Assembly (NCBI RefSeq): GCF_905220365.1
Contig: NC_061136.1
Location: 13,495,702 to 13,559,701 of the forward strand
Source of the DNA: Vanessa cardui
Taxonomy: Eukaryota > Arthropoda > Insecta > Lepidoptera > Nymphalidae
Length of the DNA: 64,000 bases
Reading direction: 5' to 3'
Shown here: piece by piece, positions 24,961-37,834 of the stretch
Numbering within the stretch: the first letter of the stretch is position 1
How the letters are laid out: each line of letters opens with the position of its first letter
Notes under the pieces: model-generated
Databases searched by the model: none
What the model saw: only the letters and a program-made list of their open reading frames with translations
What the model was told of the DNA's origin: nothing
Program-made: the position numbers and the translations under genes

Positions 24961-25784
24961 TGCTTAACGCACTATTAATAGTTAATAATAAGTGAATTGC
25001 GTTAATTATCTTTTTTCTCCATGTGTGTAAATCTATATTCATAAATTAAAAGCTGCAAATTCTTGAAGGATTCTCATTAGAAACTGAATTTCTCAGTTAG
25101 TTCAATATATACGTAATAAAAGTTATATACAGTTATATCATCATATCTTATATTATGTTTTTTTACTTTTTAATATATTCTAATAAATATGTACTAATAT
25201 TTTAATAAAGATTTAGATTTTTCATATTCTCATCACCGAATAATTTTTCAACAATTCTCGAACTTAGTTGAATAATTAATTTCCATTTGGATTATATATT
25301 ATTACTATTAATGAGTGATTTACATCATATGTATTATGTTTATAGTCATTTAATACTTATTTAATATATTTTCTATACAATTATCTATATAAGCTCAAAT
25401 TAATAGCTCGTAAGCTGACCACGACGAACTATCATTATGCTACTAGTAGTAGTAGTAGATGTAGTTCATCAACTTTCGGATAGATGGCGCTGTTGAGTAA
25501 ATAAATTAAAAAAGAAAGATCAAATTCAAAATTATTGGATTGATATATTTTAAATACATTATAAAATCTCCGTTCAAGCCGTTCGATTACGGAAAAAACT
25601 AAAATATATTAAAAAAACTACCCCATAAATTTACTTTTAAAAGCGCATTTTGTCAGAAATTCCTTGTTCTAATGACATCTTTAATGCACTATTATGTATC
25701 TATTATTCACGTATTTACGTTATATAGATCGTTATTGACTTTGTTGATATAATATATGTATATTTTGATGTAGGTATTGTCAAT

Positions 25785-25885
25785 TATTAATTACCGCCTT
25801 CATGGTTTTCTGTGTAATCTAAAGGTTTACTGGCAGAGAATGCCTTCAGGCATTAAGTTTAAGTCCGCCTCTAGTTCCATTACTT
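25785..25885 (+). mobile_element. LINE 3' UTR fragment
   Basis: The run GCCTTCAGGCATTAAGTTTA followed by AGTCCGCCTCTAG resembles the GGCATTAAGTCCGCC block common in lepidopteran non-LTR element tails. No coding part remains. Confidence 0.4.
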
Positions 25886-26799
25886 TTGTGGTGGTCAAAA
25901 AGGTCTTGAAACAAACAAATAAAATACGTTAATTTTGCGTGATTCATTGCTGGAAATCAAAAACAATCTTGAAATCGAAACTAGGCACTTAAAATTTTGG
26001 TATGATTGTTCTTGTCGTAGAGCTGATTTTTAATTGTAATTAATAATTTTACACAAAAATATCACCTAACGAAGCTTACCAAGTAGCTGCATGCTACAAA
26101 ATACTTTAACTAATATACCGAAAAATATAGTATGTATTATTTTAAAATACTAAAACTTTTTGTGTGTACCTCTTTTTAATAAATTCTTATAAGATTCTGT
26201 TTAAGTTGAAATTCTTTTTTAAACCGCACTCTACTGTTAAGTGTACTCAAAATAGTTAATATTAATACGTCAAATATACTTAGTAAATAGGTAATTAACA
26301 TTAAGTATAAAGTAATTAATTCAAATAAAGTTTAGGAAGGAAGGAAAATTGTTGTCAATTTAATATATAAATGTATTAGGAATTAGAAGTTGGTTAAATA
26401 AGTGTAAATACAAAAAATATCATTTAATAGAAAAATAAAACAAATGAACTCATATAAAAAATACAATAGTATTTAACAAATGAGAGTCATTTTTTAAATA
26501 TAATAAGAAACGCGATCACTACTTATGTATATACTATACTACTATATAATAGCCTAAATCTTAAGCCCTACATAGTAAAATAATTGCAAAAAAACCCTTA
26601 AAAGCCAAAAAAGTATACAAATCTTATTAGCAAACTTCATACCCGAATCACCTATAGCCATCCGTCAAGGTTTTATAAGTTCGTATATTTAACATAACAC
26701 CAATATCCACAATTCACAGAAGTTCTTATAAATTAAAACGTAATACTTAAAGTTAATGTAGTGATCACATAGCATTCAATATGGCCACGCGTGGTGGCC

Positions 26800-26893
26800 G
26801 ACGAATCGAGAATGGCGCGAATTCCCGCGCGCGCTGCTATTTATGTGCGGTCTCGCGAATTTGTGAATGAAACTTGGAGTTACTCGAAGGCCG
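26800..26893 (+). other. Candidate noncoding first exon with strong donor
   Basis: A CpG-containing islet with TCCCGCGCGCGC and TGCGGTCTCGCG is followed by a consensus 5' splice site, GGAG/GTAAGT, at 26893/26894. It lies in otherwise AT-rich DNA 4.2 kb upstream of Dad on the opposite strand. The acceptor is not known, so an unspliced or chance motif is possible. Confidence 0.25.
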
Positions 26894-27190
26894 GAGGTAA
26901 GTTTCAGTTGCGCTGAATTACGCATTATCTGTGGTTGTAAGAGCAAAATGGCGATTATATTAATTTCCGCTAGCGTTCGTTACGGCGCGGCGTTTTTGCC
27001 ACATAGCCGAAAACATTTTGACGTTATATCAGTTTTTGTTTGCAAATTTCGAATTATATTGTCCGCTAAACTTTTCATTATTTTAATATTTTTTTAAAAC
27101 AAAATGTAGAAAATTAATACCGATAAAGGAAATAGTAAAAATTAAGTTGCCATTATTCGATCAATACTATTGAAATATATAGTAAATATA

Positions 27191-27561
27191 CAGTGAAACC
27201 TCGTCAAGTCGAACCTCGATAAGTTGAAAACCTTCAAATTTCGAAAAAATGTTTTATTCCCTTCCCTCCAATCACCAAAACCTCCATTACTCTAAATCTC
27301 GAACCTCTATTAGTCGAAATAATCAGTGAGTCTGTCCAAGACATTTTGGTACATATTATCACTCCATAACTTAAAAATTAAATTTTACCTCTATATCTCG
27401 AATAAAAAACAAGTTACCGACTGTTATCGATGCCATATTTTTGTATTTTAACTCTTTATGTCGAATCAAATCCGCCTTAGTCGAAATTATCTGAGTCGAA
27501 AACTCTATAACTCGAATTTTTTGGCGTCTCCCTTGTTGTTCGACTTAAAGAGGTTCTACTG
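27191..27561. mobile_element. pogo/Tigger-like MITE with TA target site
   Basis: The ends are imperfect inverted repeats, CAGTGAAACCTCGTCAAGTC and (reverse of the right end) CAGTAGAACCTCTTTAAGTC, flanked by TA on both sides (27189-27190, 27562-27563). CAGT-start termini with GAACCTC and TA duplication are typical of the pogo branch of Tc1/mariner. The 371-bp interior has many TCGAA motifs and no transposase. Confidence 0.8.
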
Positions 27562-28029
27562 TAGTATAAAAACAGATTAAATGTTTTTTTTCTGAATGAT
27601 TGAAATAAAAAAAAAAATATATCAAATTAGTTTTAGATACATACATACTGTGCGTTTTTCTTGTAAAATATCGATAATCAAGATTATTGACTCATTGTGA
27701 TCGTAATTTCATCTTATTTTTTGCGCTTGATTGTATATACATACATAGGTGCGTAATATCGTCCAAACCATAAAACTTTACTTGAACAATATAAATGTAG
27801 ACAATACTTCGTATTATAGTTCAACCGAAAAGAATCAATTATTTGCTTTCTATTAAATTTTTCATCAATATAAATCGAGGATTTTCACTAGGTATCGTCA
27901 CAGAGTGTATTTACAGTTTCCACACAAGGAATAAAACTTAAATAAGAATTTATTCATAGAGGCCCCTACAATTTTCAAATGAAAATATTGCATACAAGTA
28001 ATCTACTAAAACTAAAATTTTTAAGGAGT

Positions 28030-28275
28030 TGGAAAGTCTTATGTCATAGAGACCCTAGGGCCAGTTGTGAAACGCGCCAGCGAGGGGTGCGGGGAGGGCA
28101 AGACCATTCTTCGCTGTCCTGAGTCGTGCTCAACGGATGTGCTGCGAAAACGCTCCCACAGCCTCTCCGTTTTCTGTGCTGATGGCGGCCATCGCAGGGT
28201 TTTTAGTGAGTACAATCTCACATAACCCGACATCCCCCCAGCAGTCGGGTATCTATGAAGAATTTCCCTGCATTA
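28030..28275 (-). mobile_element. LINE 3'-end fragment
   Basis: The block with GATGGCGGCCATCGCAGGGT and GTGAGTACAATCTCACATAA, ending near a poly-A run at 28273, is a recurring lepidopteran LINE 3' region, here read from the reverse side. The open frame over it (28039-28233) is part of this repeat. Confidence 0.5.
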
Positions 28276-29064
28276 AAAAAAAAAAGAAAATGGGCCGGTC
28301 GTAGAAACCTTCTTATCTCTCCTCATGTAGCAATACAAAAACGCTACACACAGGCCACGCACATTATCTATACTAAATTGGCCGGTCAGAAATTATTTAC
28401 GAGTTGCTGCGCAGATAATATAAAAAGCTATTATCAACAAAAACGGTAACTTAAAGTATTTTACAATAAAAAAATTATGAGATTAAAGTAAATGATAAAA
28501 ATTATTACAAAAATTAGATAACATCTTATCAAAATCAAAATATTCTTTGTTCAAGCAGACTCACAAAAGCAGTTGTGGACCGTTTCAGTGTTGAACTAAA
28601 TGTAAAGCTACTAGTACGGAAAGCAGATATTATCAAGATGATACTGCAAGAAACTCAGTAGTCACTCTCTATATTATGAGTTACAGAGTGTGTCAGTAAA
28701 GCAAAATAAAATTGATGTATATCCTGCCTAGAAATCAATAAATACTAATTTAAATGATTATATCGTTCACGTTTAATAATAATAATTTAATTAAATATTA
28801 TTTAAATAAGTAATGTACAATTCACTCATCAAATATTCTAGTGGAACATTGCCGATGTAACGTTAATATTTCTTACTTGTCCACTATCAATATCATAAAA
28901 ATATGAGCACAATATATAGGTACTACTAATAACAGTTTGATCTTCTCGCCATATCTTAAAAAAATTGTATGTCTCTGACCGAAGGGACGAAAGCAAAATA
29001 AATGGAAATAATGCACCATAATGGTATTTTCGAAGCAGACAAAATTTAGTAACGACTTCAAACT

Positions 29065-29275
29065 CGGTGGTAGGCATGGTGTTAGCCCGTCTGGGCAGGT
29101 ATCATCATATATTCTACCCCAAACAACTATACTCAGCGCAATCCGGAGTGCATGACCCATTGGTTTTTAAGGTTGGTGACGCATTCAGCTATAAGGCATG
29201 GTTAATATTTCTTACGACAATTAACGACAATGTCAATGGGCGACGGCGAAGTCTTATCAGGTGGCACATTTTTAA
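29065..29275 (+). mobile_element. SINE-B copy (degenerate)
   Basis: It keeps GTGTTAGCCCGTCTGGGCAG, GGTTGGTGACGC, TTAATATTTCTTACGAC, CAATGTCAATGGGCGACGG and ATCAGGTGGCACAT in the family order. It is strongly diverged. Confidence 0.5.
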
Positions 29276-32111
29276 TTCTACCTAGCAATTTAAAAAAAAA
29301 TACAATCCAAACGCATAAAATTTAAAAAAATATGATAATGTTACCCTGTCTGAATTTCGATGCTTTTGCGAAAAGTGCAATGGTTTCTAATTTTTTCAAC
29401 CTCTGGTCCGATTAGGCCAAAAGGACCAGAAAAATTATTATTATTATTAAAGTATTATTCAAGTACAAAAATATGGCTGTCATTGGTATATATCGACAGA
29501 AACTGTCAAGAAATTCTTAAATCACCTAATCATCCATCCACGGGTTAATGAAACCTATATGCATTTTATAACTAGGTATATACTAATGCTTATTACAATT
29601 CCAAGTAAGGCAAAAATTTCTGTTAATTATTAATAATTTCAATAGATTTGATAATTTATTTACCTTTTTACCATAATAATAGATAAAACTAAAATCGTTG
29701 AAAAACGTTGTACTATTTACCCATTTGCATCTTCCGGTGTAAGTTATATAAGGCTTTATAAAAACGAGTCATTTATAATAATATATTATAATAAGAATAC
29801 TTTGTTGTATTGACAAATTACATTTTGTCGCATGTGTAAGCGAACGAGCCTCGAACCACGTTGAAGTCTAATCATTACAAGACTTGCTTTGTGAACTGTA
29901 CAATTGTACATACATTTTCAATGAATTATTATTTATTATATTTATAAGGTTCTCCATGTCATACTATTAGACTAAAGTCTTAATTAATTGTCTTTTAAAA
30001 ATCATAAGCTTTAATCCTTAATGATAAAATGGAAATTTTCAATGTTTTGTTTACGGTATAATTTCTACACACATTAAAAATTATTACGGTTAGCAAAAAA
30101 AGTTATGTATATTTTAGCATTATTAATTTCTGTTAAACAAATTAAGAGTCCAAGTTACTCGTTCCGGTGATTTGAATAAATTTAAAATTGACCATTTACA
30201 TTTCGGCACACATGTATATGTATATTAACTAATTTAATTAACGAATTTTACTTAATTAAGTTATTAAAAAACACATTAAATTCCTGTGCCTATAAAATCG
30301 TATGAAGTACGTCCGCGCTCAGGGAACTGCGGAACACCTGACACTGTTGTTAGAGCAAAACGAACGTGTTAATGAGCGTAAGACGTTAAATAAATGAGTT
30401 TCCGGTTTGAATAACATCTAATTACCGAGATATGATGGTTCCTTACAATCGGTAGAATCTCACGGTATTAGTTAGTACCTGCTTCGGATTGGCAGCCGGT
30501 GACCGGGCGCCGCGGCGCCGTGACGCCGTGACGCCAGCCCCGGCCGCCAAGCGCCGAGGCGTCCGGTCGCCTCTAGATAACTACTGAATTTTCACTTTGA
30601 CACAACTACATGATGTACCGTGATATATTTAATAAATTAATAGAGCAAATATAAATAAAATGCCTGCCGAATAGGTATATGCCCGCGTCACAATGGCGTC
30701 TTCTGTTCAAATAGGTAATCAATTAAGTCGGAGGAATAACTGATTAATAATATATCTGAGTAAAATATAAGATAATTAATTAAATATTATATTATATTTT
30801 TAGTGCCATGCTTTACAATCATAATCACCGGAGATAGACGACAAACTTTTCACCAACTTTTTCGCTTTTTGTAAATCTCGGTGGAGCGGAACTGACATCA
30901 AAATCAAAAACGCGGGCTATGTAAATAAAAACTAACAATAACAAGGTTGGTAGATCAAAATGTCATTACAAAAAAATAATGAACTGTGAGGATGTATAAA
31001 TTGAACCCCTTTTTGCAAAAATATACCAAACACAGGAGTACCAATGAATGTAGTTAAGAGTTTAAAGTGAAAACCTTTTTTATAGTGACAGTAAAGCTGT
31101 TAAATTACATACTGTACATGTAACTAAAATATGTATTATGCCGTTCCTGTAAATATTATTTTTACTCCATTTTTTATTGGTTTTATCTTTCAATAATTTT
31201 CAATTTAAATTTTCAGTAATTTTACGAATAAGTTGTACTTGGATGTACATTTTTAAAATTTGAAAATAATGGAAAAATGATAAAATGGTGCGAGAAATTT
31301 AAAATATGTCTTTGAGTACCTCGAAGTTGTAACCACAGAGGTTTTGTTTGAGTTAGTTTGCGAAAAAGTTTTAATTGAAAGTCGCTGTGAAGTCAGGTGA
31401 CTTATGACATATTATATGATTTTATTGAATACTACACTGATGATGTTGATGTGTGAGAGAAGTGTCATAAATTTAAAATAACTACTACACGTGGGAATTT
31501 AAAATGTCATCTTTTCATTATTTATGCTGGAAAATGTTATACTTTTAAAATGTTTTACTTTTTCTTTATAAATATGAATATAGTATGAGTAACTGTAATT
31601 TATGGCCTTTTTTTTAATTACATATTTACAAAATTAAGCATACATGCTTTGTAGCCTATATGGATCATCATACATGATCATCGAAATAATTTTTTTCGGA
31701 CAATTTAGTTATACAAAACTATGTTTTTAAATGTAACAAAAAACAAACATAAATATATTAAAATTTCAGTAGAAGAAATGATGATTTATTCAAATACATA
31801 TTATTATTAAAATGAACTTGATTGATGACTTTGATTTGGGTGGATGATAATCGCTCGTGAATCAATCGGCAGGTGATAAATCAAACGGTCTCGCACTGAA
31901 TTATTCATTGCGGTTTTAATATTCCGGATTTAGAAAAATCGTTCGTGTATTATTTTGGAATTATATTGCAATTCAAACGAATAATTTCTATACTTATTAA
32001 AGTAGTTATAGTTATCAAGACAGAGGATGTTTTTATTGTTATCATTGGCAATCAGAAGGAGGCTCACCTGATGAAAAATTGGCTACTAACGCCCTCATCA
32101 GACATCTGCAA

Positions 32112-32146
32112 CAACGCATCTACAAGCCCGCCTTGTAGATGCGTTG
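32112..32146. repeat. 15-bp inverted repeat
   Basis: CAACGCATCTACAAG (32112-32126) and CTTGTAGATGCGTTG (32132-32146) are exact reverse complements around a 5-nt loop. The preceding segment (AATCAGAAGGAGGCTCACCT) resembles a dispersed repeat. Confidence 0.75.
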
Positions 32147-33926
32147 CCGGAATTTAAGAAATGAGTAAGCTCGGTTCGGAAAAACGTTCGCCGTTCGCTG
32201 ATTTGACAAAGTGGTAATTTGGAATTCTAGACGGTGTTGAGATTCCAGCCGCTACTGTACTTTTTATTACACTGATTCACTCATACTTTATAATTTAATA
32301 TAGTACCGTATTGCTTTTTGACAGACCCAAATGCTTGCACAAACCAAACACGCCAGATTGGGGGCCGTACAGAGATTTGCAAGGATTAATATGACAATTA
32401 ATCTAACTTTACTTTAGTTTTTAATTAAAAGGGATCAGTCTTCTATAACAGGAATTATAATAAATTTTTGTTCATTCTTTTAACATTAAGCTTCGCTTAC
32501 ATTCAAATTATATCTATTAGTTAAACAGTAAAATTAATTAGCGTAACCTTTTATTTCTCGAGAAATATATATATTTTTTTAAGTCAACGTACTTATTAAA
32601 TTTTTATTAAAAGCATCTACTTGTCTATAGAAATTGAATAATTTTAACTTCAAGATTGGAAGTAATATTAAGTTGTTTCAGATCTTTTACCTTTTTTAAA
32701 TAAATTTTCTAGAAACTTCTCCATATTTTTTCAAGCTTATTTTGTTTGCTCCGTTGATTCGAATATAAGAGTAGGTTTTTTTTTTTCATTTAATAATATT
32801 TCCTAAATAATAAGTCTTCTTAGTAAATCGAAAGATTTAAATATACATAACCCTCGATTTTAGTATCTCTTGGGACTTTTTGATTTTAAATTTAACCTCC
32901 TTTTTCAACGAAGATTATAAAAAATATCTATTAATATCATACGACTTTTTTTACACAATCAACCGAAGAAATTTTTAGTGATTACTGAAAAGTTTTCGAA
33001 ACATTAATTTATTAAATATAAAATTAAATTGAATGCAGCGTCCGCTGTACCCCCATGTCAAAACATATCTAAGTGAAGTTGGCTTTAACTTTTAAACTTT
33101 TGAATCTCACTTTGTCAATTTACTAGATTAAGTAAAACTACTAATACCTATACAATTAACGAAAACTCTTTTCTCTTTCAGATATATAATATATAGATAG
33201 ATAAGTATAGTATTATATGGGTATAAGGTTGAGTTCCGATATGGCGAATGCGCCGCGCATACTTTAATTGAAAGCGAAGTTTTTTCACCGGCGCGGCACA
33301 CTTTTTTCTGTTATTTAGTATGGATATAACATATCTGTTTATTAGAATATCATTGGCTTGAACAGATTAAATACGTATAATGTTCTGAGATTTATAACTG
33401 AGCCGAATATAATCAGAATATACAGTAATTGTGCGTAATACCTATGTGTAGCGCGAGAATACTGTAATGGTTGATCAATTTTTCGCGCCAAAATTTTTTT
33501 TTTAAAAATCAGCTTATGACATTTTTTTCTTGTGTAAATCTTGATAACTAATAAAATATTCTTTGTTTTAGAAATAGTCCTTTGTGTATCGTGTGTACCT
33601 GTTATGAGAATATGTGTTTGAAATTTTATTTAAATAAACTATTAACACGTTTTAGGTACTTACAATAAGATAATGTAATTTTATTAAATAACAGCTTAAC
33701 TGAGTGAACAAAATCAATCAATCAGCCGTGAATATACGAATGAATTGTAAGCAATACAACTGTTTACGTCTAGAGGCGAGTGAGCGCATAACATCGCTCT
33801 CCAAACATGATCCGCTAATTGAAATGTTATCACCGTTAAAATAAGGTTGTTTTTAGTGTATTTTTACTATATTCGTAGGAGCCGAAGACAGCGCCACCGT
33901 GACGACAACGTTTGGCGCCAAATTCA

Positions 33927-33941
33927 GGCGCCATCTTGTCA
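33927..33941 (+). promoter_or_regulatory. Match to the BMP activating element upstream of Dad
   Basis: The sequence GGCGCCA-TCTT-GTCA fits the AE consensus. A second GGCGCCA lies 13 bp before it (33914-33920), which is a possible extra Brinker-type site. The reverse strand also reads AAGATGGCG, a YY1/Pho-like core. It is about 11.4 kb upstream of the Dad start in gene-free DNA. Confidence 0.4.
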
Positions 33942-34397
33942 CATTCACATGATGTCCGACAATAAAACAATTTGGATACGTTCATTTGATAGTCTGATAT
34001 GCCATGTATAAAAATGTTGATTAATATTAATGTGATTCACTGATACATTCAACATTATCTTAAATGTTTCTTGATTGAAAACGAGGTAAGAAAAGGGTCG
34101 TTCTGATAAGTTATTATGAAACAATTAAAAACAAAGACTTGCCACATTATTACTAAATTCTGACAACATTTATTTTTAATAAGCTTATTTATCAATTATT
34201 CATTTTGAGTCAAGTTAATGAATGGGTACCTTTGAAGCACAGTTAACTCAATTTTGATGTCCAAAACTAATCTATCTTTCTTAAAATACTATCACCGCGT
34301 ATTGACAAATCCAATTCCATACTTTAGTTAGCTATCTGAGAACAATTGGAATTCTTGTTGTGGTATTTTCATATCGAGTTACTTTTAATGACAGCGA

Positions 34398-34412
34398 GGC
34401 GCCAATGAGACC
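34398..34412 (+). promoter_or_regulatory. Second upstream match to the BMP activating element
   Basis: The sequence GGCGCCA-ATGA-GACC fits the AE consensus and lies 471 bp from the 33927 match in the same orientation. Two matches so close together in an AT-rich intergenic region make this a plausible Dad enhancer. Confidence 0.4.
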
Positions 34413-34875
34413 TACGGCACCCCTGACTTATTCGTCCTTGACTTCCGCATATACCGAAGACCCGGAAGTCCCCAATAGACAAGGGGAAGATCAATAAGTG
34501 ATCCCCTAATTTATATTGGAGGCATTCCTGGATGCATCTCAAACACTCATACTTGGACAGGCGGGCTATGAAATGAAAGATAAAGTATCAAACCAATATA
34601 TTTTAAATTTATTTTTAATAAAATATTTCACATATAACAAAAAATATATAAGCTTTATGTAACTTACTGCATTAACTGCATTACTAAATACTTATAAATT
34701 AGTTTCATTCATAATATACCTTACTTACTTGAGTGAGACATTTAAATTTTACTGAAACATGGAAATATAGGGAAGGAATACTTTTTTGTAACAGTGAAAT
34801 ACATAGTAGTAGTATATATTACAAGATTTATCATGTACATTGTTCTGTCTATGGTAACCGTATGAGATTGGGTGC

Positions 34876-34985
34876 AACAACAACAACAACAGCCTGTAAA
34901 TTGCCCATTGCTGGGCTAGGGCCTCTCCTTTGAGGAGAAGCTTTGGTACATATTCTACCACGCTGTTCCAATGCGGGTTTAACCG
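34876..34985 (-). mobile_element. SINE-A 3' fragment
   Basis: It starts with (ACA)n, the reverse of the TTGTTGTTG tail, then CAGCCTGTAAATTG, GCTGGGCTAGGGCC and CACGCTGTTCCAATGCGGG. The tRNA-like head is missing. Confidence 0.7.
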
Positions 34986-35343
34986 ATTGGGTACCTTGCT
35001 AGTAATTTTTTCTATTATTACTGAGCTATACTAAGCACTCAGGTCGCTAATGCGATGGCCGCAGCAGGTCGGGAGCGACGCGGCGCAGTGTCGGCCGCCA
35101 AGCGGCGCCGGCGCGGCGATACTCTCCGACCGCTTCACAACTTTATAAGCTATTTTTATATTTTTTTAACTATTCATGAAACATATTGGATTCATGTGTA
35201 AATTATGTTGATTTAAAAATGAATACTTAGTTTTAATATTCCTGGCGGTTTTATAATTTACAAGAATATCGTCTATGTGGTCAACATAGCAAAGGTATAA
35301 AGCTATACGTTCAAATATTCAGTTTGGACTTTCGATGTTTTTT

Positions 35344-35617
35344 TTAAATAATATGTTAGCGGACGAGCGTATGGGCCACCTGTATGGATGGTAAATGGTA
35401 ACCATCACCTGCAGACAATGACGCTGTAAGATATTAACTATTCTTACATCGTCAATGCTCCACCAACCTTGGGAACCAAGATGGCTCACTCACCCTTCTA
35501 ACCGGAAAACAACAATACTACATACTGTTGTTTGGCGGTATAATATCTGATGAGTGGTGGTACCTACCCAGGCTGGCTTGCACAAAGCCCTACCACCAAG
35601 TTAAGAAGCTAGTACTA
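35344..35617 (-). mobile_element. SINE-B copy, nearly full length
   Basis: It begins at a poly-T (35338-35346, the A-tail of the minus strand) and ends GCCCTACCACCAAGT. In between are GCGGACGAGCGTATGGGCCA, AATGACGCTGTAAGATATTA, CCACCAACCTTGGGAACC, CACCCTTCTAACCGGAA and GGTGGTACCTACCCAGGC. The same order occurs at 60051-60315. Confidence 0.65.
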
Positions 35618-36299
35618 TATTATTATCACTTGAAATTGTCATTTTATATATTAACTAGGTACATTTGCAAGACTTATTTGTTACACGATGAATGTATTTT
35701 TCTAACGAATGTCTGTTTACCAAAACTTCTGTATTCGTTCCACTCGTGCTCTCCGAATTATGATCTTTCGATTTAATTAAATGTAACGTTAAGATAACAC
35801 GTGCTGCTGTTTGTGACTCCAATTGACCGTTAGTCGCCTGTCTGTCGCCCGGAGCAACAATACGTAGTAAATATAAACAGAATGCCCTAAGGGTATGTCC
35901 TTAAGTTCGGTTTAAACACGAACAACCTCATTGGTCTTGTGAAAAATTTGAAATTACTGTCTGCTTTCATTTTTCAGTTTGGAGCAATAAGAGTTACGGG
36001 GTCATAGGTTATTTCTAATTGGTTAAAAAAAGAATTACCTAATTGAAACTGGCATTGTTTATACTTATACAAATTACTACTAGGGTTAACAATAAACCGG
36101 GATTTCCCCCCGAAAGCGCGTATGGCTTTGCTTCAGATCTCTTTCGGCCATGTCGGTGTGCTATTCCAACTGATTGTAACAGTAATGGAAATGATATTGG
36201 ATGAGTTGTCACTTGCTGGAAGAGCTTTGTGCAAGCACATCTGAATGAATTTTATCTCCTCGCAATAATCAAATCTTCTACTACCAATCAAACAAAATG

Positions 36300-36480
36300 C
36301 CTATTATTGTTGTGTTCCGATTTGAGGCGTGACTCAGTGTAATTACAGGTATAAGGGCCTTGATATCTTAGTTCCAAGGGTTGGGGGTGCTTTTAAGGAG
36401 AAGTTTAATATTTAGTACTCTGCCATTGCCTATGGGTGGTGGTACTGCACGTATACCTTCTACTACCTATACCATAAAAT
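36300..36480 (+). mobile_element. SINE-B copy (partial)
   Basis: It shows TGTTGTGTTCCGATTTGAGG, GTGTAATTACAGG, GATATCTTAGTTCCAAGGGT and GCCTATGGGTGGTGGT in family order. Both ends are degraded. Confidence 0.5.
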
Positions 36481-36681
36481 CACACTGTAAATGTGTCCCA
36501 TACACATATGTATATAGGAATCTATAGGCTGACTAAGTATTCAAGTATATTCTCTTAGATGGGCCATCGTTACAGAAATGAGAAAATCATCATGAAACAG
36601 ACGAGAATTCATCACAATTCATTGCAATATTAGAGCCATACCATTTCGTTAAATTCAATAATGTTAAACAAGATCTTGTTG

Positions 36682-36833
36682 TCTTAAATTTTCGCGATTA
36701 TTACACATTTAAATAAAACTAATTATAACGGATGAATCGCGTATATTAATTATTTTTAAATATCCCGACGTTTCGAGCACTTTGCAGTGTTACACGATAC
36801 GCGATTCATCCGTTATAATTAGTTTTATTTAAA
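36682..36833. mobile_element. Foldback element with 11-bp target duplication
   Basis: Arms 36708-36744 and 36797-36833 are exact 37-bp reverse complements. AGATCTTGTTG occurs directly before (36671-36681) and directly after (36834-36844) the element, a clear target-site duplication. The 5' end TCTTAAATTTTCGCGATTA and the block CCCGACGTTTCGAGCACTTT are shared (the latter reversed) with the copy at 5931. The 11-bp duplication fits target-primed insertion better than cut-and-paste. Confidence 0.8.
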
Positions 36834-36924
36834 AGATCTTGTTGGTCAGAAATTGCATCACAACGTTGTACGGAAGTCAAGTGCAGGCAGCATGAAAAGC
36901 ATGATGTTAGTTAAGTTAATTACA

Positions 36925-37200
36925 GCCTGTAAATGTCTCACTGCTGGGCTAATGGTCTCCTCTTCTATTAAGGAGAGGGCTTGGAACATACACCACGCTG
37001 TCCCAATGCGGGTTGGTGGAATGCACATGTGGCAGAATTTCAATGAAATTAGACACATGCAGGTTTCCTCACGATTTTTTCCTTCACCGCCGAGCACGAG
37101 ATGAATTATAAACACAAATTAAGCACATATATAAAGTGGTGCTTGCCTGGGTTTGAAACCGAAATCATCGGTTAAGATGCACGTGTTCTAACCACTTTAT
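36925..37200 (-). mobile_element. SINE-A copy, near full length
   Basis: Read in reverse: a tRNA-like head (GGTTAGAACACGTGCATCTT, B-box-like GGTTTCAAACCC), then GCTCGGCGGTGAAGG, a body ending in GCCCAGCAGTGAGACATTTA, and CAGGCTG. It is not inside a gene. Confidence 0.75.
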
Positions 37201-37834
37201 AAAGATTACTAATTAATTAGATACCTAATTGCGGTAATTATGAAACAAAGAATGATCGACTTTTTTATTTGTAAATATTAAATTTTGACAATATTGACAA
37301 AGGAAATCTAATTTACAACGGCATTCGTTAAGAACTCACTTTACTTCACAATTCACTTCGTACTCATTAAATGTTTAACGATTTTCATGCTTGTCATAAT
37401 TTAAAGAATGAAATTGAGTTATTCAGTCCGATTTCATTGTTTTATAGTTAATCGCAATCGAATCGAAACAAAATCGTTGCCGTTCAATCGTTTTCGCTAC
37501 AGTCCAGCTTAGAGAGTTGGAAAAGTTGAAATATAATAGAGATCCTAAATATCGACGTAAATAAATAAAATAGTCTTTAGTAACGATTAGTAACTTAGTA
37601 ACGTATGAATCAGAATAGAATCGGAAATGTCTTATTATAAGTTTGTAGAATTGTCTCCCTGGATACTGTTAAATATACAAATACACAAAATGTATATTTA
37701 TTTAATAATATTTTGGAAGATAAAGAAGACATTTTAAATAATTGGAAGATTTTTTTCTCATCTACATTTTACTTCCCCTTTGCTAACGACCTTAAGTGCC
37801 TCAGTCAATCCAATGAAAAATATAGTAAATCCAA

